Shown here: positions 1 through 7,300 of the stretch, piece after piece | How positions within the stretch are numbered: the stretch's first letter is position 1 | Layout: each line of letters opens with the position of its first letter | Origin: an uncultured Prevotellaceae bacterium | Lineage (GTDB): Bacteria > Bacteroidota > Bacteroidia > Bacteroidales > Bacteroidaceae | NCBI GenBank assembly: GCA_902784065.1 | Contig: CACZTJ010000003.1 | Location: forward strand, 1-52,733 | Length of the DNA stretch: 52,733 nucleotides | Reading direction: 5' to 3' | Position numbers and translations under genes: made by a program | The notes under the pieces: generated by a model | The model's input: the letters and a program-made list of their open reading frames with translations, nothing else | Databases searched by the model: none | Told to the model about the DNA's origin: nothing

Positions 1-234
1 AGTCTATATAAAGCCTTCTGGAATGACCGCCTTACTGTCAAACTGGCCTGCACTGATCTTTTTGCAAGCATCCGACAGAAAGCAACTATCTATAGTGATT
101 TCCGCGAAATCTACCTTGACAAGTGTCTAGACACTCGCAATTTAGAACTTACTGTGCGCTACAACTTCAATCCTGCCAAGAGCAAGTATCGCGGACAAGG
201 TGCTGGTAATGATACAAAAGGAAGATTTAAATAA
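1..234 (+). CDS. C-terminal end of an outer-membrane beta-barrel (TonB-dependent receptor family) protein, 5' truncated
   Basis: The first reading frame is open from base 1 to a TAA at 232-234 and encodes 77 residues, so the gene begins outside the window. The peptide resembles the last strands of a TonB-dependent outer-membrane barrel. It aligns with the C-terminus of the receptor encoded at 1056-3581 on the other strand: both have FWN(D/E)(K/R)L, a (T/V)(D/N)LF segment, and end with FNP(A/S)KSKY(R/K)G. The two are therefore paralogues that converge on a shared type of terminator. The substrate cannot be told from this fragment. Confidence 0.75.
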   Translation, partial: SLYKAFWNDRLTVKLACTDLFASIRQKATIYSDFREIYLDKCLDTRNLELTVRYNFNPAKSKYRGQGAGNDTKGRFK

Positions 235-251
235 TACAACCTGCTTTTTCG

Positions 252-296
252 GGGCAGTTGTCGGCTTAGGACCGACGCTGCCCTTATTTCTTTTTT
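252..296 (+). terminator. Intrinsic terminator of the truncated receptor gene
   Basis: The hairpin pairs GGGCAG (252-257) with CTGCCC (278-283) and GTCGG (260-264) with CCGAC (272-276), and is followed by a T-rich tract (284-296). It lies 18 bp after the stop codon. A near-identical copy in inverted orientation lies at 988-1036. Confidence 0.8.
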
Positions 297-300
297 GCTA
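252..300 (+). repeat. 49-bp inverted repeat, left copy
   Basis: Bases 252-300 match the reverse complement of 988-1036 with two mismatches. Each copy contains a whole terminator hairpin and its T tract, and each follows a paralogous receptor gene. The repeat is best read as the end of a duplicated gene unit in opposite orientation. Confidence 0.8.
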
Positions 301-386
301 CGTTTCTTTAATCACAGAATTTATGAGTATGATGGTAACGATCTTGTTCATCGGGCAGACAGCCTTGTAGGCACAAAAATGTATAG

Positions 387-638
387 TTTGCTCCTCAAAG
401 TATGCGACAAATGAATAAGGAAGATAAAGTTAGAGCCTGCTATCAACATTGTTGTCTCCAATATGTTGCAGGTGGAAAAATGACAAATGAAACACTGAGA
501 GGAAGGCTGAGTATTGCTGCATCTAATTATTCTATTGCATCACGTATCATTTCCGATACTATAGCTGCAGGGCTTATAAAATTAGAAGATAGTTCTAAAT
601 CAAGAAAGTATGCACAATATATTCCTATTTGGGCATAG
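387..638 (+). pseudogene. 3' remnant of an AlbA_2-type (COG2865-like) putative DNA-binding/ATPase gene
   Basis: An open stretch with an internal ATG at 402 encodes about 78 residues. The motifs RACYQHCCLQYV, MTNETLRGR, SRIISDTIAAGLIK and SRKYAQYIPIWA are typical of the last winged-helix part of large AlbA_2/Schlafen-like proteins annotated as RNA-binding or ATP-dependent helicase. Those proteins usually exceed 400 residues. Here a TAG at 384-386 and the neighbouring receptor terminator leave no room for the rest, so I call it a remnant. Similarity seems to begin slightly before the ATG, which supports truncation over a small intact gene. It has no visible promoter. Confidence 0.6.
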
Positions 639-640
639 TC

Positions 641-728
641 TTATGTGACGGCAGAGTGATTCTTCTCTTTTGCCTGCTTTCTAACTGGTTGTATATCAGT
701 ATATTCTTTATGTGATGGCAGAGTGATT
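641..728. repeat. 21-bp direct repeat pair
   Basis: TTATGTGACGGCAGAGTGATT at 641-661 recurs at 708-728 with one mismatch (T for C), 67 bp apart. The copies lie just after the stop of the AlbA_2 remnant. They could be the footprint of an inserted or excised element or a protein-binding pair; no transposase is nearby. Confidence 0.6.
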
Positions 729-934
729 ATAGTTATTTCTGACCCTTATCAATCTGCCAACTTTGCCTTAATTATCTAGTGGCTGAAGCGGGCGATGTTA
801 GTGATGGTCTCGTTCTTCGGAGCGTATGGTTTCTTAGATGATGCCCATGGCACCGCGGTTCTTCCAGCCCCATCTCGTAGAGGCTGAGGAAGGAGGTTTT
901 TCTTAATAGCGTGCTTTTGTCTCGGAAACTTTTT

Positions 935-958
935 GTAACTTTGCAGCTGCAAAGTTAC
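935..958. promoter_or_regulatory. 24-bp perfect palindrome carrying two opposed -7 boxes
   Basis: The 12-base half GTAACTTTGCAG is followed directly by its exact reverse complement. Each half contains TAACTTTG, a match to the Bacteroidota -7 element TAnnTTTG. On the minus strand a CTTG lies 20 bp upstream of the box, giving a complete promoter. On the plus strand the nearest TTTG is only 16 bp away. No intact gene is served by either direction. Confidence 0.55.
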
Positions 959-987
959 CACTATTATTATAAACTTACAAGGAAAAT

Positions 988-1036
988 TAGCAAAAAAGAA
1001 ATCAGGGCAGCGTCGGTTCTAAGCCGACAACTGCCC
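988..1036 (-). terminator. Intrinsic terminator of the 1056-3581 receptor; right copy of the inverted repeat
   Basis: On the minus strand CTGCCC/GGGCAG (1005-1010 with 1031-1036) and GTCGG/CCGAC (1012-1016 with 1024-1028) form a stem followed by a T-rich tract (991-1004). It begins about 20 bp after the receptor stop codon. The sequence equals the terminator at 252-300 except for two bases. Confidence 0.8.
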
Positions 1037-1055
1037 ACTTAACAGAAGAGAGAGT

Positions 1056-3581
1056 CTAAAGTCGGTTCAATTCGTTCGTAGAAGCAGTACCCTTGTACTT
1101 GCTCTTTGATGGATTAAAGCGGAAGGTTGCTGAGAGCCATAAGGTACGACGACCTCCGTCATTCCATTTCTCAAGTGTAATCCCGTTTGTAACCATGCGC
1201 CATTTCTCATAATTTGTATTAAAGAGGTTTGTTACCTTTAGGTTCAAACGCAGTTTTTCATTCCAGAATGTCTTGATGATATATATATCAGTATGGAAAT
1301 TTGAATAAAAGTAGCAGGTTCCCATATGTCCTGAAGTATGATACGACATATCGCATCCTGCCTGGAAGGTGGGAGCAATATTAATCAGATTATTAATACC
1401 GAAATCGCAGATAGGCTTATTATACGACAGACCATTGTAGGACTGATGTGGTTTGGTAACGTTGATAGAAAACTTTGGTTTCCATATCCTAAATAACGTG
1501 GGTGAATAATAAACTGCGAGAACGAATTCGCTGTTGTCAAGGTCACGTGGCTGAAAGAATGTAATAGAGTCACTATCCTCAAACATATCTTGAACACTGA
1601 TTTTACAATCTTTATATGTAGTGTACGAGGCCATTAACTGAAGGTCTTTCCACGAAAAAGTAAGCGTCAACATGTTTGTCTTAGTAGGTTGAAGTGTCGG
1701 ATTACCCCCTTCATATGAATAAGGGTTATTTATGGCGATAGCACTACGAAGCATTCTGTATGAAGGGCGATTCGTTGTATAACGATAAGAAAGTGAGAAC
1801 CCAACACCGCCATTGCGATAGCTTAGCGAGGCTGAGGGGAAAAGACCTGCATACTTTTTGCTGGCCTCATCAGACTTTACCCCATCCACTGAGTAATCAA
1901 AATCTGTATATTCGTATCTGGCACCCAAGTTGGCACTCCAATGCTCACCCCACGAACGGCTGTAGTCAAGAAAGCCTGCATAGAGATTTTGGCGTGCTAT
2001 GTTGGCAGTAGAATAGAGAGAATTTTCGATCGTAGCATCATCGGCCACTATATTTTGGTTGTCGTTGTTAGTGTATGAGGCTTCAAAACCAATTTTAATA
2101 GTTCCTCCACATAACGGTGTTACGAATTGAAGTCGCCCCGCATAGAGTTGGTTCTTGGCTTCATTTCTACTTTCAAGCTTTCCATTACCGATATGGTAAT
2201 CCTGATCATTGGTGGTTCTAGTATTGAGATAGTCCATGTCAATTTTCAGATAGCTGTCGGCCGAAAAACCATAGTCACAATATGCATTCACATAGTGGAC
2301 ACCTGAAGTTATTTCTCGCTGGTCAGTTGAATTCAACTTATTACTATTCACATCGTTATGCATGACATGCAATCTGTCGAAGAATGAGGAATGACTATTG
2401 GGGGTTCCTGTATAACGGTAACGAATGCCTGCTGAGGAGCGTTCATTCCATTGATAATTAGTACCCAGTGTGGTGAAGAATGTGAATTGGCGATTTTCCT
2501 GTCTGAGACTATCAACGACCAGCCAATTTTTATAAGAATTCGCATCAACCTGATTAGCCTTATAGAGATTCCTATAATAGCTGAACGTTCCAAAGATGTC
2601 AAGGCTTCTCTTACGATAGTTCAAAGATACGCTCGCATTATGCGATAAGCATCGTTCTGTGTATAGGTTGCCTTCAGCTATACCACTAAAACCTTCACCC
2701 GTCGGAATCTTGGTAATAATACGGATAATAGCATTTACTGTGGCATCATATTCTGACCCAGGATTAATAATCAATTTGATGCTTTTAATATCGGAAGAAT
2801 TAAGTTGTTTAAGCTCTGAGTTATCACGTACTTGACGGTTGTTGATAAAAATAAGGGGCGTTCCCTTACCAACAATCTCAATTCTTTCGCCATTCGTATT
2901 GACGAAAGGCATCTGTTTTAGGACGTCAGTAGCATAACCCAATCCTGCCAGCGGGCTGTTCTCAATAGTAACGTTTAGACCGTCATTTGTCTGTTTGATG
3001 AAATGACCCTTTATGGTAATACCTTTTAGCATCTGCGATTCAGGCTGAATGCATATAACCCCCATATCTGACTTACTACACATTATAAATAATGTCTTAT
3101 AGCCGACGTATGAGATACGAGCAAGTGCTTTCTCTTGTTCGTAAGGGATAGCGAAATAGCCACTCTCGTTAGAAACACCACCGCTAAGCAGTGTGGAGTC
3201 AGCAGGGTTGAGAACGGCAATATTAGCGTAAGCAACGGGCTGACCTTGCTCATCGATAATGGTGCCCGTCAGATGGCGATCGGTCTTGTGAGTACATTCC
3301 ACATAAATCTCATGATCTCCACTCTTTACCACACGGACTGGATAAAAGCCAACAATCTGTAGGATGGCATCTGGCACGGACTTTCGTTGTACATGTGTCG
3401 TTACACGGAAATCCTCAAGTTCATCGTAGATAAAGGTGATGTTGTAATCGGTAGCTTGTGTCTGAATATATTTCAGGGCATCGGAAAGAGTGACATCCTG
3501 AAAGGTGTGCGTGATCTTCTGTGCGCTTGCAACTGATACAATAGCGCACAGCAATAGTATGAATGATAATCTTTTCATCAT
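1056..3581 (-). CDS. STN-domain TonB-dependent outer-membrane receptor
   Basis: This 841-residue protein should sit in the outer membrane, import a ligand with TonB energy and signal its presence. A signal peptide (about residues 1-20, ending in SVASA) is followed by an STN domain (about 22-85; FQDVTLSDALKYI), the module by which transducing receptors contact an anti-sigma factor. Next come a carboxypeptidase-like regulatory domain (about 103-180; GTIIDEQGQPVAYANI), a plug (about 200-290; LIFINNRQVRD) and a long beta-barrel ending FNPSKSKYKG. The sigma/anti-sigma locus lies directly upstream, as in FecIRA-like regulation, but it is damaged. The C-terminus is paralogous to the fragment at 1-234. 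The ligand is unknown. MM at the start leaves two adjacent ATGs; I keep the first. Confidence 0.85.
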   Translation of the reverse strand: MMKRLSFILLLCAIVSVASAQKITHTFQDVTLSDALKYIQTQATDYNITFIYDELEDFRVTTHVQRKSVPDAILQIVGFYPVRVVKSGDHEIYVECTHKTDRHLTGTIIDEQGQPVAYANIAVLNPADSTLLSGGVSNESGYFAIPYEQEKALARISYVGYKTLFIMCSKSDMGVICIQPESQMLKGITIKGHFIKQTNDGLNVTIENSPLAGLGYATDVLKQMPFVNTNGERIEIVGKGTPLIFINNRQVRDNSELKQLNSSDIKSIKLIINPGSEYDATVNAIIRIITKIPTGEGFSGIAEGNLYTERCLSHNASVSLNYRKRSLDIFGTFSYYRNLYKANQVDANSYKNWLVVDSLRQENRQFTFFTTLGTNYQWNERSSAGIRYRYTGTPNSHSSFFDRLHVMHNDVNSNKLNSTDQREITSGVHYVNAYCDYGFSADSYLKIDMDYLNTRTTNDQDYHIGNGKLESRNEAKNQLYAGRLQFVTPLCGGTIKIGFEASYTNNDNQNIVADDATIENSLYSTANIARQNLYAGFLDYSRSWGEHWSANLGARYEYTDFDYSVDGVKSDEASKKYAGLFPSASLSYRNGGVGFSLSYRYTTNRPSYRMLRSAIAINNPYSYEGGNPTLQPTKTNMLTLTFSWKDLQLMASYTTYKDCKISVQDMFEDSDSITFFQPRDLDNSEFVLAVYYSPTLFRIWKPKFSINVTKPHQSYNGLSYNKPICDFGINNLINIAPTFQAGCDMSYHTSGHMGTCYFYSNFHTDIYIIKTFWNEKLRLNLKVTNLFNTNYEKWRMVTNGITLEKWNDGGRRTLWLSATFRFNPSKSKYKGTASTNELNRL

Positions 3582-3590
3582 GGCAGGCGT

Positions 3591-3820
3591 TTAGCAATCC
3601 TTAGCGGGGATAGCGGTGGTTCTTATGAATACGGTATCATTCTCCGTCTGGATCTGTATCCACTCGAAGTTGTTCAGCATCTCCACAACTTTCTCCAGTT
3701 TATATTCCGGCTTCCATTGATAGAAAAGGCGGAGACGGGGGGCATCTTCGTTTTGATAGACCACCTTGACGTTATAGTAGGCTGAGAGTTCTTCGAAGAT
3801 TTCTCCTAAACCTTTGGTTC
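3591..3820 (-). pseudogene. Out-of-frame DUF4974-like C-terminal domain of an anti-sigma factor
   Basis: Reading the minus strand in the frame that ends with TAA at 3591-3593 gives about 75 residues, including IFEELSAYYNVKVVYQNED, LRLFYQWKPEYKLEKVVEML and NNFEWIQIQTENDTVFI. This matches the periplasmic C-terminal domain (DUF4974, STN-like) of Bacteroidota FecR-type anti-sigma factors. It begins where the fused sigma/anti-sigma frame stops and is shifted by -1 relative to it. A TAA in its own frame lies just upstream and there is no start codon. The stop is 9 bp before the receptor start, so the original order was sigma, anti-sigma, receptor. Confidence 0.7.
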
Positions 3821-4555
3821 GTTATAATGACTAACGATGTGGATGGCTGCATAAGCGATGCCTGAAAGCATGAGAATGCCCACAAACATAGCGGCAAACT
3901 TAAGGAGCGAGTACTTTTCGTATTTTCCTTCGTGCTTTTCATGACTTAATCGTTGCCATTCGGCATCAATCATGTCGTCAGTAACTTCCTTATCGGCACG
4001 GGCAGCATCAATGGCACTCTGCGTTTTCGACATCAGCGTGTAGAGCTCACGGCACTCTTCGTCGGCAAGTATCTCCTGCCACTCTTCTGCAGTATAATGC
4101 TGGGGCTGTTCCATCATCTGGAGCGTGGTCTCACTGACACCTTGACGAATGGCAATCTCTTTAAAGGTTACTCCATCGCGATAATGCTGCTTGATGATGT
4201 CTTGACAGACGGGCGGATCGAGTTGAGATATACCTTTTTGTAAGGCATTAAGCTCTTCATCAAGGCGCTCCGTCGGCAAGATGGTAGTGTCGAAATCAAG
4301 AAGATAGAGGTGCTCTACGCGTTCTTGAATCTTTCGGCTACGTATCATGTTCAGGCATCGGTTTCGTACGCATGTAAGCAGATAGTGCTCGGCTGTATCT
4401 TCCTTTAGATCTTTTGGATCGTCGAGTAGATGGGCGAAGATGTCGTGCACTACATCTTTGCTCTCTGCATCGTCGTGAAGAAGTATGGTGGCCAGCCGAT
4501 ACATCTGACGGTAATGCTGTCGGAACAGCTTTTCGAGTTTACTTTGATCTGTCAT
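3806..4555 (-). CDS. Fused ECF sigma factor / anti-sigma factor, probably decayed
   Basis: Residues 1-144 are an ECF sigma-70 factor: region 2 with LFRQHYRQMYRLA and DVVHDIFAHLL, and the start of region 4 with FKEIAIRQGVSETT. Such proteins normally continue about 30 residues with the recognition helix of region 4.2. Here that helix is missing and the frame continues from about residue 147 with MMEQPQHYTAEEWQEIL, a typical start of a Bacteroidota anti-sigma factor, reaching a membrane helix at about 219-240. The protein stops nine residues later, and the periplasmic domain follows out of frame (3591-3820). I infer a deletion that joined two genes plus a later frameshift. DNA recognition at the -35-like element and STN sensing both appear lost. 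A functional membrane-tethered sigma remains possible but less likely. Confidence 0.75.
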   Translation of the reverse strand: MTDQSKLEKLFRQHYRQMYRLATILLHDDAESKDVVHDIFAHLLDDPKDLKEDTAEHYLLTCVRNRCLNMIRSRKIQERVEHLYLLDFDTTILPTERLDEELNALQKGISQLDPPVCQDIIKQHYRDGVTFKEIAIRQGVSETTLQMMEQPQHYTAEEWQEILADEECRELYTLMSKTQSAIDAARADKEVTDDMIDAEWQRLSHEKHEGKYEKYSLLKFAAMFVGILMLSGIAYAAIHIVSHYNEPKV

Positions 4556-4726
4556 ACTCTCTTAATACACACGAAAACCGAATTACTAAACCCTTTTTGC
4601 AAGTTTTTTGTGCGAAATTACAACTTTTTTACGAAAAAGCCTACCCTGCCCTTACCTTTTATATATTATTAGACGATGGAGAGATCTTAAGAAATCTCAT
4701 GCGGGATGACAAGGGAAGTCATAAAA

Positions 4727-4762
4727 GATAGCAGGGCGAGCCTTACGGCTCACCCTGCTATC
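4727..4762 (-). terminator. Intrinsic terminator after ispG
   Basis: GATAGCAGGG with GAGCC pairs across a TTAC loop with GGCTC and CCCTGCTATC, interrupted by one mismatch. On the minus strand the hairpin is followed by TTTTAT. It lies 24 bp beyond the ispG stop and closes the operon that starts near 9470. Confidence 0.85.
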
Positions 4763-4785
4763 GTATTTAAACCACAAAGGTTCTT

Positions 4786-6159
4786 CTATTTTCTGTCTTT
4801 GCGGATCAGTTCGAGGAGTTTCTCGACGGCCTCTGCCTCAGGAATATTCTTCTCTACACATTCCTTGGCTTTGTAGAGGGAGATCTTTCCACGTCCGGCA
4901 CCGACATAACCGTAGTCGGCATCAGCCATCTCGCCAGGACCATTCACGATACAGCCCATGATACCTATCTTCAGACCCACGAGATCTTTCGTGGCGGCCT
5001 TGATCTTTGCAATGGTCTCCTGAAGATTATAAAGCGTACGACCACAACCCGGACAAGAGATATATTCGGTCTTTGTGAACTTGATGCGCGCTGCCTGCAG
5101 GATGCCATCGGCCAGTTCTACAAGGCGGGCCTCAGGGAAGCCTTCGTTATGGATGACCAGTTGATGAGCCTTCTTGTCGATGAAGAGGGCACCCACAGCC
5201 ATCGCAGCCTTCAACTGAAGCGACTCCCAGTCGGTCTCATGCATCTCAAGGGTGACTGTATCGTCCTTGATACCTGCCTCAGCCTGCTCACGCAGAGCGG
5301 CACACTCGGCGATGGAATCAACCAGCTTACGTGCCACAGGGATCTCATACTCAGGCTCCTCAGAAAGAGACACACGTACCGTATCGCCGATACCCTCGGT
5401 AAGCAGGGCACCGATACCTACAGCCGACTTCACGCGGCCATCCTCGCCCTCACCAGCCTCAGTGACACCAAGGTGGAGCGGATAGTGCATATCCTCCTTG
5501 TTCATCGTCTGAACAAGCAGGCGAACAGTGGTGACCATCACTACGGTATTAGAGGCCTTGATGGAGATGACAACATCGTTGAACTGCTCGCGCTTGAAGA
5601 TACGCAGGAACTCCATGCAGCTCTCAACGATACCCTCCGGCGTGTCACCATAACGCGACATGATACGATCTGAGAGCGAACCGTGGTTCACACCAATACG
5701 CACTGCCGTATGATGCTCTTTGCAGATATTCAGGAAAGGCACCAGCTGACGCTCGATCTTCTTCAGCTCCTCGGCATACTCCTCGTCGGTATATTCCAGA
5801 TGCTTGAACGTGCGTCCCGGATCCACATAGTTGCCTGGATTGATGCGCACCTTCTCGCAATAGAGGGCAGCGACATCGGCTGTATGAGCCGTGAAATGGA
5901 CATCGGCCACCAGCGGCGTCTGATAGCCGTCGGCCTTCAGCTGAGCAGAGATGTTCTTCATGTTCTCTGCCTCACGGACACCCTGGGTAGTGAAACGCAC
6001 AAGCTCGCCACCAGCGTCGATGATGCGTTTGGCCTGAGCCACACAACCTTCTGTGTTATTCGTATCTACCGTGCCCATCGACTGGATACGGATAGGATTC
6101 TGTCCGCCAATGCCGATACCACCGACACGGGCTTCTGTGGATTGTCTTCTCTGATACAT
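4786..6159 (-). CDS. ispG: 4-hydroxy-3-methylbut-2-enyl diphosphate synthase (IspG/GcpE)
   Basis: Cytosolic [4Fe-4S] enzyme of the MEP isoprenoid pathway that converts MEcPP to HMBPP. The N-terminal TIM barrel includes PIRIQSMGTVDTN and RFTTQGVREAENM; the C-terminal iron-sulfur domain carries CPGCGRT and MGCIVNGPGEM, which provide the cluster cysteines. At 457 residues it lies between the short form (about 370 in E. coli) and the long form with an inserted domain (about 600 or more) that I associate with Bacteroidota, chlamydiae and plants. Only a stub of the insertion (about residues 300-380) seems present. The start ATG directly follows the purE stop codon, so the two are translated from one message. 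Confidence 0.93.
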   Translation of the reverse strand: MYQRRQSTEARVGGIGIGGQNPIRIQSMGTVDTNNTEGCVAQAKRIIDAGGELVRFTTQGVREAENMKNISAQLKADGYQTPLVADVHFTAHTADVAALYCEKVRINPGNYVDPGRTFKHLEYTDEEYAEELKKIERQLVPFLNICKEHHTAVRIGVNHGSLSDRIMSRYGDTPEGIVESCMEFLRIFKREQFNDVVISIKASNTVVMVTTVRLLVQTMNKEDMHYPLHLGVTEAGEGEDGRVKSAVGIGALLTEGIGDTVRVSLSEEPEYEIPVARKLVDSIAECAALREQAEAGIKDDTVTLEMHETDWESLQLKAAMAVGALFIDKKAHQLVIHNEGFPEARLVELADGILQAARIKFTKTEYISCPGCGRTLYNLQETIAKIKAATKDLVGLKIGIMGCIVNGPGEMADADYGYVGAGRGKISLYKAKECVEKNIPEAEAVEKLLELIRKDRK

Positions 6160-6666
6160 TTAATTGGTCTTAAAGTTATACTTAATCTCGGCCAACTCCT
6201 GGTTAGCCTTCTCGATCTTCACTCTCAAGTTACCTTTATAGACGGCCAGACGCTGAGCCAGTTCAGCATCGGAAAGGGCCATCATCTGAACAGCGAGGAT
6301 GGCTGCATTCTGAGCACCATTGACACCGACAGTGGCTACAGGGATGCCTGGGGGCATCTGGATGATGGAGAGCATGGCGTCAAGACCATCGAGCATACCC
6401 TTGATAGGTACACCGATGACGGGTAGCGTGGTAGAGGCAGCAATGACACCTGGCAGAGCTGCAGCCATGCCTGCACCTGCGATAATCACCTTGATACCAC
6501 GATCCTGAGCGGTACGGGCAAACTCCTCCACGGCATCGGGTGTGCGATGGGCAGAAAGGGCATTCACTTCAAAAGGCACCTGCAACTCATCAAGCAGCTT
6601 GCAGGCTTTTTCCATAACGGGCAGATCACTGGTGCTGCCCATGATGATACTTACTAATGGTTTCAT
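6160..6666 (-). CDS. purE: N5-carboxyaminoimidazole ribonucleotide mutase (PurE)
   Basis: Class I PurE, 168 residues, rearranges N5-CAIR to CAIR in de novo purine synthesis in the cytosol. The motif IIMGSTSDLPVMEKA near the N-terminus binds the nucleotide phosphate, and SAHRTPD provides the conserved catalytic histidine. A glycine-rich IAGAGMAAALPGVIA segment follows. The length is standard. It is the fourth gene of the operon, 4 bp after the PAP2-like gene and immediately before ispG. No partner purK is in the window. Confidence 0.95.
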   Translation of the reverse strand: MKPLVSIIMGSTSDLPVMEKACKLLDELQVPFEVNALSAHRTPDAVEEFARTAQDRGIKVIIAGAGMAAALPGVIAASTTLPVIGVPIKGMLDGLDAMLSIIQMPPGIPVATVGVNGAQNAAILAVQMMALSDAELAQRLAVYKGNLRVKIEKANQELAEIKYNFKTN

Positions 6667-6670
6667 ATCC

Positions 6671-7300
6671 TTATAAATAAATCAATCCTATTATTGAACA
6701 AACAACTCCCACAAAGAAACCTGTGACAACCTGTGCCAACGTATGCTGACGGAGGATCATACGACTGGTACCCAACAGACCTGCCAGGATGAACACGACA
6801 CAGAGCCACCATACAGGGTTGAAGCCGAAGAACTCTCCGAACACGAAAAGGGCACCTGCCACACCACCGATAGCAGCGGTATGAGTGGAGATCTTCCACC
6901 ACACATTGATCAGTGCGCAAGCCACCTGGATGAACAGCGCCGCAGAGAGAATCGTGCCCATAAAATGGGGAATATGGAGCATGTCCATCAGATAAACACA
7001 GAAGAAATAGCAGAGGATGGAGATGACATAAGGTACGACACGGCGCTCCTTATATCCCAGATCGATGAGGGTCCACCCTTTATAGCGGCGATAGATATGG
7101 ATGAGAATCGTGGGCAGGAGGATGGTGAACACATAGACCAGCGTGAGCACCTGCAGCTTATAGGCCCAGGGCATCAGACCGAGGTAACTGAACGTAAACA
7201 GTGCCATCAGTCCCACCAATGGCAGATAGAAAGGTGTGAACAAGATGCTCATCAACCTGGCTGCCAAAATAATATTTCTCTCTGTATTAAACTGTATCAT
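6671..7300 (-). CDS. PAP2-like integral membrane protein
   Basis: A 209-residue protein with about six hydrophobic helices. The C-terminal half keeps the layout of the PAP2 phosphatase superfamily: KISTHTAAIGG, then SRMILRQHTLAQVVTG, in which the histidines and the S-R pair resemble the second and third phosphatase motifs. The first motif (KxxxxxxRP) is not obvious. Members act on lipid phosphates or pyrophosphates at the inner membrane; the substrate here is unknown. Its ATG overlaps the rpoN stop by four bases (ATGA), pointing to translational coupling. Confidence 0.7.
   Translation of the reverse strand: MIQFNTERNIILAARLMSILFTPFYLPLVGLMALFTFSYLGLMPWAYKLQVLTLVYVFTILLPTILIHIYRRYKGWTLIDLGYKERRVVPYVISILCYFFCVYLMDMLHIPHFMGTILSAALFIQVACALINVWWKISTHTAAIGGVAGALFVFGEFFGFNPVWWLCVVFILAGLLGTSRMILRQHTLAQVVTGFFVGVVCSIIGLIYL

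Larger units (their letters stand above)
639..1004. other. Gene-poor decayed interval
   Basis: About 365 bp without a convincing gene. It holds the direct repeat pair (641-728), a 24-bp perfect palindrome (935-958), and a reverse-strand open frame at 776-961 that I do not accept as a gene: it starts within the palindrome and has no recognisable motif. With the AlbA_2 remnant next to it, the interval looks like the residue of a rearrangement between two paralogous receptor genes. Confidence 0.5.

Noticed and set aside
776-961. 61-codon open frame on the minus strand
   Set aside because: Its start lies in the palindrome at 935-958, it has no motif and the interval is decayed.
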